Shown here in pieces: positions 50,360-50,954 of a stretch of 50,954 nt of DNA. The stretch is from Geminicoccaceae bacterium. Lineage in GTDB: Bacteria; Pseudomonadota; Alphaproteobacteria; Geminicoccales; Geminicoccaceae. The position numbers were made by a program, and so were the translations under genes. The DNA lies in contig JANXAZ010000026.1 in the NCBI GenBank assembly GCA_025062095.1, positions 1-50,954 on the forward strand, given 5' to 3'. The stretch's first letter is position 1. Each line of letters opens with the position of its first letter. Below the pieces are notes generated by a model that was given only the letters and a program-made list of their open reading frames with translations, did no database searches and was not told the DNA's origin.

Positions 50360-50954
50360 ATGAAATCGCGGGCGTTCGCTCTAGTTGTCGTAGGCAGTGG
50401 CATCGACGGCTGCGCGATCGCTCGCGATGCCGGCGGCCGAGGTCTGCGCGTGTTGCTCGTCGACCAGAACGATCCGAGGCGCCGACCTCCTCCGCTTCCT
50501 CGAAGCTCGTCCGCGGCGGACTCCGCTATCCCGAGCAGTCCGCGTTCTGGCTTGTGCCGCGAGGCCTCGGCCGAGCGCGAGATCTCGCTGCGTACTGCAC
50601 CCCGCATCGTGGAGCCCATGCGCTCCGTGCCGCCTCGACGCGCGGGAAGGCGACTGCGGTGGCTGCTGCGCCTCGGGCTCTTTCTCTCTGCGACCATCTC
50701 GGCGACCGCGCGATCCTGCCCGGATCCTCGCGCCTCGCTCTCCGCGGCGATTCCGCGGGCCGTGTACTGAAGCCGCATTTTCTTTTGCGTTCGAGTATCC
50801 GATTGCCGGGTCGACGACTCGCGCTTCGCGATCCTCGATGCGCGAGACGCCGCGGAGCGCGGCACGACGATCCGCATGCGGACCCGCTGCAGCTCCGCCC
50901 GGCGCGGCGAGGGATCTTGGCATCTCGTCCTCCACGATCAAAGCATCGGTGTTC
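50360..50954 (+). pseudogene. glpD: Frameshifted, decayed glpD (glycerol-3-phosphate dehydrogenase)
   Basis: The sequence opens as a good GlpD N-terminus: ALVVVGSGIDGCAIARDAGG with the FAD-binding dinucleotide fold, then RGLRVLLVDQND. It then breaks. The continuation SSASSKLVRGGLRYPEQSAF is in another frame from about 50487. Further GlpD pieces occur in changing frames: AEREISLRTAPRIVEPMRS, DHLGDRAILPGSSRLAL, and after 50800 DDSRFAILDARDAAERG. A plain reading in the first frame ends after about 136 residues. At least three frame changes are needed to follow the homology, and it runs off the window end. It is a remnant of an aerobic glycerol-3-phosphate dehydrogenase. Confidence 0.85.

Overview
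The window looks like chromosomal DNA of a very GC-rich alphaproteobacterium. Pointers are an NDUFS4-like complex I accessory protein, an NdvA-type glucan exporter beside OpgG/OpgH, ornithine-lipid genes olsBA, class I PHA synthase, sdhCDAB in the alphaproteobacterial order, ethylmalonyl-CoA-pathway-type enzymes and Bpt. The gene set would suit the Rhodospirillales/Geminicoccales side of the class, but I cannot name a genus from sequence alone. I recognise no tRNA, rRNA, CRISPR array, insertion sequence or phage. Most of the window reads as core metabolism with one small accessory biosynthetic locus.

Layout. 0.3-8.2 kb: a 2-hydroxyacid dehydrogenase, an NdvA-like exporter, and convergent opgG-opgH for periplasmic glucan synthesis; a second OpgG/OpgD paralogue sits 20 kb away at 27-28.8 kb. 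8.3-15.8 kb: aldose epimerase, FAH-family hydrolase, an OmpA-like lipoprotein, PHA synthase, a GNAT and the overlapping ornithine-lipid pair olsB-olsA. 16-19.3 kb: sdhCDAB with its own terminator. 19.5-25.5 kb: a FliK-like protein of unknown role, mesaconyl-CoA hydratase and a malyl-CoA thioesterase-like protein, a small secreted protein and two alpha/beta hydrolases. 25.5-29.5 kb: a HerA-like ATPase, OpgD and UbiX. 30.2-33.4 kb: a zinc regulon, znuA divergent from znuC-znuB-zur, with a Zur-type palindrome in the 43-bp gap. 33.6-35.1 kb: a TPP enzyme.

The most unusual region is 35.2-38.9 kb (minus strand), a compact three-gene RiPP locus. It has a 112-residue precursor-like protein ending in two near-identical 12-residue repeats (core GGKQRFA), a YcaO cyclodehydratase/thioamidase-type enzyme, and a TfuA protein fused in one 637-residue chain to a C11 (clostripain-like) cysteine peptidase domain. 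The locus has its own AT-rich promoter and an intrinsic terminator. The precursor and YcaO share one reading frame, separated only by a UGA followed eight bases later by a 10-bp hairpin capped by UUCG. The repeat resembles the trifolitoxin core (GGSRQ, recalled from the literature), and trifolitoxin also uses YcaO and TfuA proteins. I infer that the YcaO-TfuA pair modifies the repeats and the fused peptidase releases them.

38.9-46.1 kb: bpt, a DUF6111-like membrane protein, parE, a second TPP enzyme coupled to a hotdog thioesterase, and a glutamine synthetase homologue that has lost almost all its metal ligands yet keeps the adenylylation tyrosine loop. 46.9-50.95 kb: isochorismatase-like hydrolase, DEAD-box helicase overlapping a stand-alone Lrp ligand-binding domain, Nudix hydrolase, NDUFS4-like protein and a decayed glpD running off the end.
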